This document shows, in pieces, positions 12,356-23,659 of a stretch of 64,000 bases of DNA. A model generated the notes under the pieces. It ran no database searches and was not told where the DNA came from. It saw only the letters and a list, made by a program, of their open reading frames with translations. The stretch is taken from the NCBI RefSeq assembly GCF_029784155.1, contig NC_073692.1, positions 241,633,756 to 241,697,755 of the forward strand. Reading direction: 5' to 3'. Every line of letters starts with the position of its first letter. Within the stretch, counting starts at the first letter, position 1. Made by a program: the position numbers and the translations under genes. The DNA comes from Uranotaenia lowii (Eukaryota > Arthropoda > Insecta > Diptera > Culicidae).

Positions 12356-12833
12356 ATGGCCGACCTGAAGAATAAGTTTGCGTATCCGTTGTGCCAAATA
12401 ATTAGGTGAGTAATGATTTAAAAAATTATAGCAGTGAATCTTCATTGATCTATTCTTTTCTCCCCGCAGGGAACTGGCTACTGACTGAGATGCTGAAATT
12501 GATTCGTCTCAGAAATTGGTCGTCCGGTATTGGTTGTCGTTTGATACCATTCGCATCCGGGTTCCGGCTGGTGACTTCCCTGCGGGCACCGGTTATACTC
12601 AGGGCAGGGTGGACGACCTTTTAATGATTTTGGAGACCTAGACCGGCAATCAGAAGGTAAGTTTATATTCATTTGATCGAATTCAGATTTCTAATACATA
12701 TTTTGTTTTAGTAAAACCCCGACAACGACTCCCGGAGATTGAGCAGGATCCGAGTTCCAGTTTCCGTTCCAGTAAAATGTAGGTGGAACGAAATTTATAA
12801 ATATGGAATTATCATGCCGGCATCAAAAATAAA
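12356..12833 (+). pseudogene. Spliced mini-gene inside CACTGCA element, interrupted by stop
   Basis: An ATG in AAAATGG context at 12356 opens 17 codons (MADLKNKFAYPLCQIIR) to a GTGAGT donor at 12406. A 64-nt intron ends in a pyrimidine-rich tccccgcag at 12469. Exon 2 (12470-12656) continues in the same frame for about 60 codons, with one internal TGA six codons after the junction and a TAG near its end. It contains a clean-looking segment (LVVRYWLSFDTIRIRVPAGD). A GTAAGT donor at 12657, a 55-nt intron ending ttttgttttag at 12711, and a third exon with AATAAA at 12828 follow. The arrangement looks like a real gene with one or two nonsense mutations. I do not recognise the protein. Confidence 0.55.
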
Positions 12834-13117
12834 TATTTAGAAAGGAATGTCTTGATAGCAAAAATCAATTTATATTTCCATCCGAAAAAAGAATTCCAAC
12901 ATTAAAAATCGCCTTTGAGTATGCAAGTATGAAAACGCCTTGAAGTAGGCATATGCTTTAATACAATGTAGGCTCATAATATTTATGTGTGGGATTTTAT
13001 AACTTTTATGTGACGCATATAAAAGTTATTATCTTGAATTCTATGTGTTTGGCACGCATTTTCCAAATGAGAATCAAATTGCAAAAATCTATAAGGCTAA
13101 CCCGAGCAGACTTTGAT

Positions 13118-13565
13118 GCCCAAACTGATAGCAAACCGAAAGCAATTTAAGGTGTCAACAGCAAAATGATAGCATCTTTTGGTATTCAATTTCCTGCGAT
13201 AGCAAAATAAGGCATCGTGCAGCTTTCAGAATATTTTTAAAGATAGCAGACCGAAACGAAAATGAGGTAGTAACAGCAAGCTGGTAGCATAATTTGATGT
13301 AGAATTCAACAGGATAGCAAAACTAGGCATCACTTTGGTGTTACGATTTTTTTTTCTAAAGCAATCTGAAACCAAATTAAGATACCAACAGCAAAGTGAA
13401 TTTTATCTTATGTTCCCTATGACAGCAAAAGTAGGTGTAGTTAAAGTATCAATTATTCATAATATAGTATACAACACAAACAAAATAATAACATAATTTC
13501 GTTCCAAGGTTTACTGCTGAAAGCAAAACTAGGCGTAAATAAAGTATCATTAATGTTTATGTGAT
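13118..13565 (+). repeat. Subterminal tandem array, 115-117 bp unit
   Basis: Units of the pattern gatagca..gaaa..aaggt..caacagcaa..gatagcat then gatagcaaaa.taggcatc begin near 13120, 13236 and 13352, with a weaker fourth from about 13470. Each unit contains two half-units carrying an agcaaa core. The same words recur, inverted, at 23660-23905. Such arrays next to element ends are plausible transposase-binding repeats, although that is inference. Confidence 0.7.
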
Positions 13566-14938
13566 GCTTATTGAACGGTATTTGGCTTTTTAGCTTCCAA
13601 TGAGCAGATTGTATTTAAAAAACAATACAGTGTAGTCAATGATCAAAGTGCTGACGTTTTTCGTTGCACGAAAAAGGAAAAACATTTACAATAATATTTG
13701 CAACCCTCTTTGTTTGAGTATTTTTTTGTTCATTGTACTTAGAATGTAGAATAAATCTAGGGTAAAATTTTATAGATTTTTTTTCAAAACAAAAGTTACT
13801 TGACTTTTTTATGATATTTAGTATTTTTTTTTATTTACAAATCTTGGAAAAGTTTAGATTTCTTTAAATAAAATAGGCTTCAACAGGAAATAATTTCTTT
13901 CAAACAGAAATCAAACTTAAACTAGATAATGAAAACAAAACGACGGCGTATTTTCGGTTTTCGGGATTCCGGTTGATGTTTTTATGAGAAACTTTAATTT
14001 TCTGAAAAACGTGTAGTTTGGATGTTAAGAGTTAGAAGATTTTCATGTTTGTTGTTAGGAAGAAGTGTAACTCAACACAAAACAACGTCAATAGGTCAGA
14101 ATATATTGAAAGAGGTGAATTTCTACGATGTGTCAAGTGAAAAGGGCTAAAACTCCACGAAATGATATTTAAAAATGACAATAAATTAAATTTTTATCGG
14201 CTCTTATTTATTCAAACTTGTTCTTAATTTCAAATACAAATAGAGTGGAAACAATTTGGTTACAACCTTTATTATGCCGGTTTTTAAGTTTATGTAGTTA
14301 CGCTGAATTGATAATTCAATACGAAAAAAATGATCATGAATCAAACTCTTGATTCTTGATCTTATATAATTGTTTGTTATGGTTTTTTAGTATCGAGCTC
14401 GTTTCATTGATTTTATTCAAAAAAAAAATCGCGATTGTTAAAAACATATTTTCTTTTCATAATAAAAATAAAACACATACAAACATACATATTAATAATA
14501 TTTTCTTATCACTCCACTCTACCCAGCCGTAACATAACCATTTAACTCTAATTAAAGTTAGTAATCGTGAAAATAGAAATAGACATACAGTCGAAGTCAC
14601 CAGTCCACACTTCGATGCTGCGAAATGAAAACAAAATTTTTGTGTGTTTTTGTTTTGAAACGAAAACAGCTGAGCAGCCGTAGAAAAGAAGCTCCCGCGA
14701 CACCGAAAGTACGCTGCCGTTTGACAATCCTCCGTTTGCGTTATCGCCCACAATCGAAAACGTTTTTAAGAAGCCTGTTTTGCATTATTTGATAGATACA
14801 GGTGAGTATACTTTTTACATTCCAATCTAAAGACTCCACTTAAGGATATTTTATTTTCAGGAAACAGTGTTCACAATAAAGTGCGATTTCATGGTTTTGG
14901 TCACCTAAAGGGCCAGCAAAACTGATCGAGCAATAGAA

Positions 14939-15115
14939 ATGCAAAGAAATATGAACCAGCAACAACAAGGTGGCGCTCTTGAAGATGGATTCCTGCGGAA
15001 TGTCAACAGCAGTATTCTGGACGCAAAGGTCGGTGTCAATGTCTTGAAGCGGAAACTTGGCGATCAGCAACTGAATAGTGTTCCGAGAGTACCGAATTTC
15101 GCGCGAGGCCCTTAG
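14939..15115 (+). CDS. 58-aa ORF in exon 2 of element-borne spliced gene
   Basis: The upstream exon ends in TACAG followed by a GTGAGT donor at 14802. A 59-nt intron ends tattttcag at 14860. Exon 2 (14861-15250) contains an ATG at 14939 opening a 58-codon frame that starts MQRNMNQQQQGGALEDGFLR and ends PNFARGP. A second intron (15251-15297, 47 nt, GTAAGT...tttccag) lies in the 3' part. The N-terminus is Gln-rich; the remainder has no domain I recognise. Minus-strand frames of 97 and 98 codons cover the same DNA but run through the introns, so I prefer the plus strand. It could be a captured host gene fragment. Confidence 0.45.
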   Translation: MQRNMNQQQQGGALEDGFLRNVNSSILDAKVGVNVLKRKLGDQQLNSVPRVPNFARGP

Positions 15116-15440
15116 TACATTATTTATTATCATATCGGATAAGGCACATACGGTCGGTTTCTAGTCAACTGCGTTCGGTGCAAAATACCAAGCATTTCTG
15201 ACGCTCCAGGAAAATCATCAAAGATATGCAGATTCAATTTGCTAGTATCGGTAAGTGCAGTTTTTATTATCATGGGCTTAGTGCGCTTGTTTTCCAGAAT
15301 ATTTATAACTACGCCGGACATTCCATTATTATCTTTCGGGGTTGCTTTGTCCCGATAAAACGTCACTGTTAGCGATGAAACTGATGAATTGCCAAGAGTA
15401 AAAATATCCAAAAGACCATGCTGCAAGCATCACATGATCA

Positions 15441-16255
15441 GTTGAGGTTATTTTCGTAAATTTTCAAAAATTTTGAACGAATCAAGCGTTCAACTGTTTT
15501 AGAAAATAATTATAATCACAATTATACAAACGTATTTATCATTATACATAATATATATTCACTCAAATTCTATAATACCTTTGAATTCTTGCATTTGCTA
15601 AATGCCTGATTTTCGAGACGAAATCTAATTTAAATCTTTTTGCACCCTTATATAGATCAGCAATAAAAATTTCAAAAAAGCCATCAAATTTATAAATTGC
15701 AGTGCTGCTTGTGCTGTTGCTTCTTAAGAACAAAATTTGCAAATTCACTTATAAAGCAAATTTAAAAGCGCCTTTGGATAGACAACGTATAATTTTCTCA
15801 TGCATAAGCTCTGCGTTGTCAGTATAAAGGCGTGTTTTTAATGGAGATGAAGGCACAAACTCAGGAGTTTAGCTGATTGGATACCTGTGAAGATTTGTTT
15901 AGACTTCATATCTAGGATTGATTTTACTGAAGTTCGTTCAGGTTAAAACTTTATTTTAGTGGCTGATCGCCCAAGTTAGAGTTTCTATATAAAGCTGAAT
16001 ATCGTGGTATTTACACAGTTTTAATTGTAATATGAAATTTTTTAGAGGTAATTACATTCATCTAAACATTTTTCTATTTCGAAAACTAAAGAAAAATAAA
16101 TAATTTTTGTGATTGCAACTAAATTTGAGTTTTTAATGAATTTAACCCGACGATTTCTTTTTTTAGCATTTTTTTTTTGACAAAAACGTGGCACAAAAAA
16201 TAAATGCATACACTACCACCTTGTATTCTATAAAAACCAATGCTAAATTCCAGCT
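15441..16255. other. Interior of CCCGAGCAGAC copy 1, nothing recognised
   Basis: AT-rich sequence with one short minus frame (15563-15748) and no repeat or splice evidence that I can support. Confidence 0.3.
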
Positions 16256-16410
16256 CGTTGCATAAGGAAAGGTGATTTTTCGACACTAAATATATTGCAC
16301 TAAAGACGCTAGACAGAGTGGTCCAAAATAAGACCCCTGGTCCAAAATAAGTCCGTTACCCAACTAGATTGTTCATACTGTTTATGTCGCCTTTCCTTAT
16401 GCAATGGATT
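16256..16410. repeat. Short inverted repeat around 16.3 kb
   Basis: tgcataaggaaaggtgat near 16259 and its complement gcctttccttatgca near 16389 bracket about 110 bp that includes a duplicated ggtccaaaataag word (near 16320 and 16339). It may be a small MITE. Confidence 0.6.
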
Positions 16411-16498
16411 GAGCACTTATTCTGGGAATTTAACATGTGTTCTTATAATGTACTGGGTAGAAGCTTTTTTATGTTTTTTTAGACACATTCGGTTATTT

Positions 16499-16663
16499 GG
16501 GACCATTCAAATATTACGTAACGCTTTAAGGGGGGGAGGGGGTATAGCAGATTGTTACGCTTTGTGGATTTTGCTTCGAAATTTTGAGACGAATGTGTTA
16601 CGTTGGGGGGAGGGGGGGTTGAAAATGCCTAAAAATTGCGTTACGTAATATTTGAACGGCCCC
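16499..16663. mobile_element. 165-bp MITE with 3-bp TTT duplication
   Basis: The left end GGGACCATTCAAATATTACG and the right end, inverse of GGGGCCGTTCAAATATTACG, form a 26-bp terminal inverted repeat containing TTACGTAACGC. TTT flanks both sides. The interior holds G-rich strings. A 3-bp duplication and GGG-initial ends are typical of PIF/Harbinger-type MITEs. Confidence 0.85.
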
Positions 16664-17329
16664 TTTTGAACGCCTCATGGTCTTCTCTGAATTTACCACA
16701 AAGCAACTCCATAAAGCTGTGTTTCTTGATTCGATGTTTCTACATATGTATTTTAATCGAAAGTTTTTGAGGAGTTGAGGTCACCATACATCTCCGCTAC
16801 AACCTACCAGATACAAATCTCAGTTTCAAATATCAGATGCAGATTCTAATTTCACATACTCGTGTAAAATTCTGATTTTAATATCAGTTTTGGATTTTAG
16901 TTTTTATCAAGAATTAATTTTCAGATATTATAATTCAAATTCAACATCCCTATTCGTTCATGAATAAACATTCACAATTCAGATCAGCGTTAAAGTATTT
17001 TGAAAACTTGTATTCGAGTGTCTAATGATTTGCATCTTGTCACATCGATCGATTCTCAGAAGAAGCTTTTCTGATTAGTTTCTAACTCACATGCACATTT
17101 TGAACGTGGACTATACTCATATATTTAAAATTACCAATGTTTTCTTCTTCTTTTTATTAGCAGATTCGTTTCCCAGTAACAAATTATGTTCTATGATTGC
17201 ACAATCTTATTTTCTAGTATAACTCCAGGCGTTTAATCTAACGAAAGGAAAGTTTAGTTTCGAATGATTGCATTCCTCTTCTAATCAACGCATTCTCTAT
17301 ACAAACTTAATTATGGGTACATTGGAAAA
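16664..17329. other. Interior of CCCGAGCAGAC copy 1, nothing recognised
   Basis: AT-rich; contains several degenerate cagat/aatttcag words at 16800-16990 but no array I can delimit and no open frame above 60 codons. Confidence 0.3.
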
Positions 17330-18560
17330 TTCCACTAAATTTTGCTATCACGCTTTGAGAGTTAAATTTGCTTTAATTTGGTTGACTTGAAGTTTAGTAC
17401 ACAGCGCAAAAATGAAACCGAAATTTTCAAACGCGGACAGCAAAGAAATGTCATATTTTGCTTGTAATGAAACCTTAAATATACCTCGTTTTGCTGTCAT
17501 TTTCATGAAAGTTTTGAAAGCATGATGATGCTTAATTTTGCTATCATTGAAAATTATGTTATGCCTTATATTGGCATCATTTTGCTTTCCATGCTGTCGA
17601 AAAACGAGGTGTAGTTATGGTCTCAGTTTTAGCAAAATTTGGTATCACTTTGCTAACCATGTATGAAAATTTTTGCTATCATTTTTGCTGTGTACCACCT
17701 TATGTCAAGCAAAATGAGAGCAAATTAAACTCTCAGGGCGTGATAGCAAAATTTGCTATAATTTTGCCATAAAAGTCTGCTCGGGAACACATATTCCAAA
17801 TATGTGGATTTTTTGCAGTGTACTTCTTTCCTCAATAAGTGCTACGAAGAAGCAACCCCTTCCAAAATATTTAATAATGAATTAAAAAAGTGATCAATTT
17901 TATCCCAGTTTACGGTAGCTAGAGGGCGAACACGATACCGAAAATGTCATGCCAATTTTCTTATAATGTTTAGAATCAAACCAAAATTTTAGGGTAGTTT
18001 TATACGTTGATAAATCTCATCACTATTGGTCACCCTGAGATGATGATAACGCCGTAAAGTAGACCAGCAAACTTTCAATTTATCCACCGCTATAATGATG
18101 CCAGTTGTTCATTCTTTCCCGAGCAGACTTTTATGGCAAAATTATAGCAAATTTTGCTATCACGCCCTGAGAGTTTAATTTGCTCTCATTTTGCTTGACA
18201 TAAGGTGGTACACAGCAAAAATGATAGCAAAAATTTTCATACATGGTTAGCAAAGTGATACCAAATTTTGCTAAAACTGAGACCATAACTACACCTCGTT
18301 TTTCGACAGCATGGAAAGCAAAATGATGCCAATATAAGGCATAACATAATTTTCAATGATAGCAAAATTAAGCATCATCGTGATATCAAAATTTCCAAAA
18401 ATACGACAGCAAAACGAGGTCTAGTTAAGGTTTCGATGAAAGGATAATATGGGAGTTCTAAGCAATCCGTGTATTAAAATTTTGCTCTTATATTTGCTAT
18501 GTACCACAAGTCAACTAAAAAAACAGCAAATTAGACTATCAAAGCGTGATAGCATTTGGC
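17330..18560. repeat. Inverted type-B ends of two adjacent CCCGAGCAGAC copies
   Basis: The right end of copy 1 (about 17330-17785) and the left end of copy 2 (18118-about 18560) are inverted copies of the same roughly 450-bp subterminal block, including acaccacctcg-like, ggtaccacagcaaa and cacgccctgagagtttaatt words. The spacer of about 330 bp holds the right end of the CACTGCA element and a mariner fragment. Confidence 0.8.
17924..18005. mobile_element. Terminal fragment of an ITmD37E-like mariner
   Basis: The block gggcgaacacgataccgaaaa...ccaaaattttagggta matches the left end of the better preserved element at 62358-62450 almost base for base, minus an internal 7-bp string. Homology stops near 18005, so only about 80 bp of one end is present. 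Confidence 0.75.
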
Positions 18561-20211
18561 CGAATTTTTGCTATAAAGTTGTTCCAGTGACCTGAAACGC
18601 CTACATGTATGCAACGTTTTTGCAAACTATACATGGAAATATGTCAGGTACACCGGGGTAAGTGGCATTAGAACAAAACTGTTCACTATTTTTTTTTAAA
18701 CTTCAAATGCAGAATGTTAAATTTACTTGTAATCTATCCAATAACTGTGAATGAGATACATTTCCGACAACAACAGATGTTTAAAGCAATTTTATATTCA
18801 TTTTCTATTTTAACTTCAATGCCGAGTTGATGTGCACCTTTTTCAATTGCAAATTTCTTGTAAACTAGCTGGCGACAAACTCTATATTGAAACAATCCTT
18901 ACATTCCAATTAACCAGTTAAGAAAAAGAAACGGCGGATAAAACTGAAGAAAAAAGAGATTATTTATAAAATTAAAAAAAAGGCTCCAAACCCTACCTGG
19001 GGTAAGTGGGGACGGCTTTATACAGACTTATAACCTTCCGGAATTTTTGAAGGTTTGCATAATAACGTAGTTGCTCGCTTATCGAACAATTCCGGACCAA
19101 AGGGTTGGACTAATTTCCAAATACGCCGGTTACCTGTAAAATTTATGAAATATTCAATTCAGAGTTATGAACTCGAATTTAAATTTAAAATTTCAATTTA
19201 TTTATTTTTTTTAGGTTTTATTTTTGACACTTTACCAGCATTATGGCATTCGTGTCTAAATTAAATTTATGCTTTTGTAATATAAGGCTGGAAGAAGAAG
19301 ACGGACCCCAACGGACCCATAATTAACTAAATTAAAACGAATTTCATCATGAGTCCAAATAATTTTTATACTAAAGAGTAGGGGAGAGTGGGGTATCGTG
19401 GGCCACTTTTTTTTCTCCATCACTTCTCTGTAATAAAATTTATTCTAATAAAAAAAATAAATGGTATTGTTTTTTACATTCCTAACCTACCATTAGGCAA
19501 TTTTATTTATTTTTTAATTAATTTATTCCCCCGAGTTCTGATTGTTTTAAAAAAACTTTTTTTTTTAAATTTGCGATATTGTAGGGAATCGTGGGCCAGC
19601 AAATTCAAATTGATGAAATAACATGTAAAGTTTACGAGTTGACCTACAACTGTTATTTCATAATTCATTAAGTTCTTTAAAGCAATTTCAAGTGAGATAA
19701 TAAAGAAGAGAGTTGTGTATGATCGAATAGTTTCAAAAACCTGGCTAACGAACGTTTTGGTAAAATTCTTAATATTCGTCTCTATTGCATTGAATGACCT
19801 ATTGAAAATTCCATGGAAAAATATATTTCACTCAGCCTTCAATATTAAAAAACATTCAACTTTTTAACTGGTTTCACTGACACAATTTTTATCCATCAAA
19901 GGGTTTCACTTTAAACAATTATTTTTATTATGTTATTGTTATGTTATTAATTTGTTTTAATATAAACACCTAGTAAAAACTGAAACGTATATTTCATTTC
20001 AAGGATTTATTAAGCACTTAGATTTGATTCATACAATGCATGTTGAGTAGCCGTTTGTATGTCAAAAACGAAATATCAAGTACAAGTAGTATTATAGAGA
20101 TTTATTCACCATCCCTTAACCAAGGTTCTCTCACAAAAAAGAAAGAAAGCAGAGTTATCCACATTGTATCAGCTTTTAAATTGGGAACATGAACCTATTA
20201 GAGTATTGCTA
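18561..20211. other. Copy 2 interior with MITE fragments
   Basis: Isolated MITE ends occur: accggggtaagtggcattag near 18657, ctggggtaagtggggacg near 18998, and taggggagagtggggtatcg at 19380 with a related gggaatcgtgggcca at 19584. No complete element can be delimited, and the 69- and 77-codon open frames (19055-19264, 19388-19621) lie within this repetitive DNA. Confidence 0.4.
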
Positions 20212-20255
20212 GCATAACCGAAGGCGTTTTGCAGACAATACGCCTTCGGTTATGC
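20212..20255. repeat. Perfect 15-bp hairpin
   Basis: gcataaccgaaggcg (20212-20226) and cgccttcggttatgc (20241-20255) are perfect inverse complements, extended by one more T/A pair, around a 12-nt loop. It is GC-richer than the surroundings and stands alone. Confidence 0.8.
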
Positions 20256-20644
20256 AAAGAACTCTGTTAATGAACCCTTTGAAATAGAATGTAGGTAATC
20301 TTTACAAGCAGCTTAACGAAGAAGTTGAACTTATTTTTTGCCACCTGCTCATAATTATGAACTGTGAGAAAACTCGTGTCTAAAAAAGAGAGTGGATCTA
20401 ATATAAAAATGATTTTTACTCCCGTATAAAATTAATCGAATTCAAGCTAGTTAACTCTACAAACTCTGTTTTTTAAATTTTCTATAATGCATAAATGTTA
20501 GCTTTTAATGATGAGCTTTGGTAAGCGGATTTGCCTAAATCTTACTTCTTAAATTCTGTAACGTTAAGGTTGACTTGAAACAGATTCCAGCAATAACAAT
20601 TTTAAATTACGTCACCTTATGTGTTTTAGCCTATTTCATCAAAG

Positions 20645-21045
20645 TCACAATTTCATTATTATGGTTGGTGCAACAAATTTTGTTTTCCGGGAAACTCGAC
20701 TGTTCCAAATGGTCTCGAACAGAATGAGAGATTCGAAACTCGTTGCAGCAATCGAAATAACCTTACGTGAATTAGGCGTTATTATCAAAGAACTATAGTT
20801 TTGACTGCTATAAAGTATAAATAACCACTTACCTCCTTTCCACAATTCGAGATAATATGTTTGCTGGTCTTTCTAGACCAGTTTTCAACGATTTTAGGTT
20901 GCAACCGGTTGGCGTTAATTTCCTCATCATGCTTCTCAAAATATCGGTCATCCTGGAAAGATGTTTGGCCTTCCTCATTGTCAATCTTTCGGTTGAAAAA
21001 GTAATTCTCTCGTTTGTTGCAGATCCTGGCACTTGAATTCGTCAA
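20645..21045 (-). CDS. Two-exon 109-codon ORF in element copy 2
   Basis: On the minus strand an ATG at 21045 opens 71 codons ending in KE at a GTAAGT donor (first intron base 20832). A 71-nt intron ends in cacgtaag at 20762, and exon 2 (20761-20645) continues in phase for 38 codons to a stop. The first exon is charged and polar (for example RKIDNEEGQTSFQDDRYFEK); the second is more hydrophobic (ISIAATSFESLILFETIW). I recognise no domain. The phase-0 continuity across a canonical intron is the main support. Upstream minus-strand sequence has another possible donor (gtaaggcgc near 22110), so the first exon may lie beyond the MITE at 21140. Confidence 0.45.
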
Positions 21046-21139
21046 TTATGTGATGCCGTTGGAAGCCTTGTTTTTAGCCAAATCGCCTCTGAACACGATA
21101 ACAGGTTGCAATTTTCTGAGACTTTGTTGGAGACATCAT

Positions 21140-22032
21140 CACTGATAAGCTGATATAATTCCCCCTGCGTTGGAGAAAAATTTTCATCGTCCAGAGCTCC
21201 TGACGCCAACTAGCTCATCATTCCCTAAGCTTCGTTTCCCGATCATGTAATGATACCAATAGCTTAATTTCGATTTTTCGCAAATCATTCAATTTTCATT
21301 TGAAAACAATTTTTATGAAGAGTTAAGGAACTCAATTAGTTTAAATTTCAGTTTCAATGTATCGGATCAATTCCATTCTTATTGAAGAAGAGTTTATGAT
21401 CTTCTGGCAATTTCGGCAATCATATGATCTAAAAAGTATATTCTCTAATAAAGTGCCAAGACTAAATCGTTCACCAGAAGATCTTTTTTAAAGAACTGTG
21501 AATATTTCCTCAATAAGATAAAGAACATTTCCTCTTTGAAAGTCTTTATATCTTTAACTTTTATTCATTTGCTTAAATTAATTCTTAAAAACTGTTAAAC
21601 TTTTATTCTATTATATTGTGATTTTTTTTTTAATTTTAATATCCTTTTAATTGGAATAGTTTTTTTTTTCAAAATATGAAGAATTGTTTTTCATATGTAG
21701 GCACGTTTCAAATTTTGTTCCTCAAATTCAAAGCTCAATGAATCTAGTACATGTCAACCATCGGGACATTTTTTCACTGGGAGGGAAACATAACAAAAAT
21801 TGAACACCATAGCAACTTATACTTTTGCACGCAGAAAAACTGAAGCAGGCTAAAAATGCATGGTAGGTAATAAAATTTCTATATATTTTTCTACGTGTCA
21901 TTAGAACACGTGGAATAATTTTTGAATGCTAGCGCCCCATCACAACCAGTGTATTATTCACTTACTAAGCAGTTAAGACACGAACCTTTGGTTGATGGAA
22001 ATGTGGTTCAGAGTTATATCAGCTTATCAGTG
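21140..22032. mobile_element. MITE with 7-bp target duplication, copy 1
   Basis: The ends CACTGATAAGCTGATATAA and its inverse complement at 22014-22032 are flanked by ACATCAT on both sides. A 924-bp copy with its own 7-bp duplication is at 34766-35689. No transposase is encoded. Seven-base duplications are uncommon; P-type or hAT-type transposases (7-8 bp) are candidates. The internal blocks ccccctgcgt, ccaactagctcatcattccc and gcagttaagacacgaacc are conserved between the copies. Confidence 0.88.
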
Positions 22033-23659
22033 ACATCATGTCGAAGAAATGAAGAGTAAATCCAATTTGATTATTTATACATAACACACTTGATGTTAAA
22101 TTTGCGCCTTACCTTTTTATGAAAACGCTGAAACTGTCTTTGATTCTCATCTAATACTAAACGGAACTACTTTTTAATGGTTTTTCCCGAGAAATTTTTA
22201 TCGCTGCTGCATCTGGTAAACACAAGTTTGTTTACTTTGGTTTTTGTTGTTGATTTCAACAATTGGATCAGTGATATTCGTTATATGCCTTGACAATTTA
22301 GTTCGGTTTGGAAAAGTTTGCGGTTTATGAAGTTAAGAAATCATCGAATTATTTTTTTTCTTCAAATAAAGTGCAGCCTGTTTGAATGAATAATTAGTAT
22401 AGCACGCAGTAAATTACATTGGACTGCAAAGTGCAAAATAGCTGATTCCGTGAAAGCACGCTTTTAAGATATAGTTTTGGGGTATTTTCCATAAATTTTT
22501 CGATTTTTTAAAATTTTTGTTAGAACGTAGAAGTAAATAAAAAAAAATTATAAAAATCAGTTTAATTTATCAAAAATAGTTTGAATAATGAAGACTCGTT
22601 TGGCATTACTAACTTAAAGTTGATTATTTTTGCACGTATACCAATTTAACTCTGATGGCTTTTTAAGAAATTGATTTCATTAAGGCCCATCACTTAATAG
22701 GCTTGTTTGTACCTTTTCATTTCGTAATACAATTTGCCATCACGATTTTGAGACGATTCGATTTAAGCTCGGTTAAATTTCGGCAAGGATATTTAACAAT
22801 AATTTTTTTATATTGCTCTCATTTACTGGTAAAATATATAAGTTACACCTTATATAAGTTATTATGTCCTTTAATCTTGTTTCATTTTAACAACATTTAT
22901 ATTTTAATATCAATATACAATTTTAATCAAACAAAAGTCTGAATCGTTTCCTAACATAATTTTAAAAGAATCGTTTGGCTTTATCAACTTAAAATTTATC
23001 AATTTTGGATTCATAGCCGTTTGGCTCTGAGGGCCTCGTTAAAAAAATTAAAAAATTTTAATTGAATTTTTTGAGATAACAAATATGAGGTCTGTTCAAT
23101 GGAGTTAGGTCGAATCGAGCGAGCTGGATCGGTTTTGACTAGTATGCAACTTGTTACATAACTCGATTTTATCAGCACTCGATGTAAACTTACGACTCGT
23201 GCTGAAAAAAATCAAGTTTGTCAAAACAACATTTTCAAACCTTTTCAGTTGTGTTGCTTGAATTGGTAAATCTTTTTTTTTACTTTTCAATTGATATATG
23301 AGTTAAAATTGTTAAAAACAAACATTTGAAGCACAAGATTTAAAAAAACGTATTCGGCGCTTACCAAAATTTGTAAATTAAGATCTGAGTTACCGGTGTT
23401 TGTATTGGTTAATAAACATGACGAAGATTGTATTAAAAAATATATGGACAGCTCAACGATGCCGACTTTTACTATCAATTTTTGTTTTTAACCTGGAGTT
23501 AATGAATACATTATTAGAAGGTTAGGTTTTAATTTTGATTTCAAATTTTTATTTTGTCAAAATAAAAGTTACCCTAATGATGCCTAATTTTTCTATAGGT
23601 TTAGTTTACAGCAAGTGATATTAGAGATTTGGTTTCGGGTTTGCATTTTATAAGAAAAA
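22033..23659. other. Copy 2 interior, mostly unassigned
   Basis: Includes a fragment of the GTCTGTTCAATG-ended MITE near 23090-23140 (compare 56310-56482). Open frames of 60-79 codons (22703-22942, 23105-23478) have no recognisable features. Confidence 0.35.

Larger units (their letters stand above)
13101..17785 (+). mobile_element. CCCGAGCAGAC element, copy 1
   Basis: The left end is CCCGAGCAGACTTTGATGCC (type A) and the right end is the inverse complement of CCCGAGCAGACTTTTATGGC (type B). It sits inside the CACTGCA element and is flanked by AA on both sides (13099-13100, 17786-17787), consistent with a 2-bp duplication. Both ends carry long subterminal arrays of gatagcaaa-type repeats (13118-13565 and about 17330-17770). 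The interior has a plus-strand spliced transcription unit at about 14690-15440 (type A to type B direction), a hairpin at 16256-16410 and a small MITE at 16499-16663. No transposase is seen. Copy 2 is at 18118-23905, inverted. Confidence 0.8.
12160..17820. mobile_element. CACTGCA-ended TIR element carrying a mini-gene
   Basis: The left end CACTGCAAAAAATCCACAC and the right end GTGGATTTTTTGCAGTG are inverted repeats, each flanked by TA (12158-12159 and 17821-17822), which suggests a 2-bp target duplication. About 4.7 kb of the interior (13101-17785) is a later insertion of a CCCGAGCAGAC element, so the original unit was roughly 1 kb. Left and right subterminal regions share acacataaa and atgtgt words. 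The interior contains a spliced mini-gene at 12356-12833 on the plus strand. No transposase is present. CAC-initial ends with 2-bp duplications hint at a CACTA-like superfamily, but this is inference. Confidence 0.75.

Noticed and set aside
13118..13565. Possible Polinton/Maverick with long terminal repeats spanning 13101-23905
   Set aside because: The matching outer ends initially suggested one 10.8-kb element, but inner ends at 17785 and 18118 show two inverted copies, and no polymerase, integrase or capsid gene is present.
14840..15426. Two minus-strand ORFs of 97 and 98 codons
   Set aside because: They read straight through two canonical plus-strand introns and contain no minus-strand splice logic, so they are taken as shadows of the plus-strand gene.
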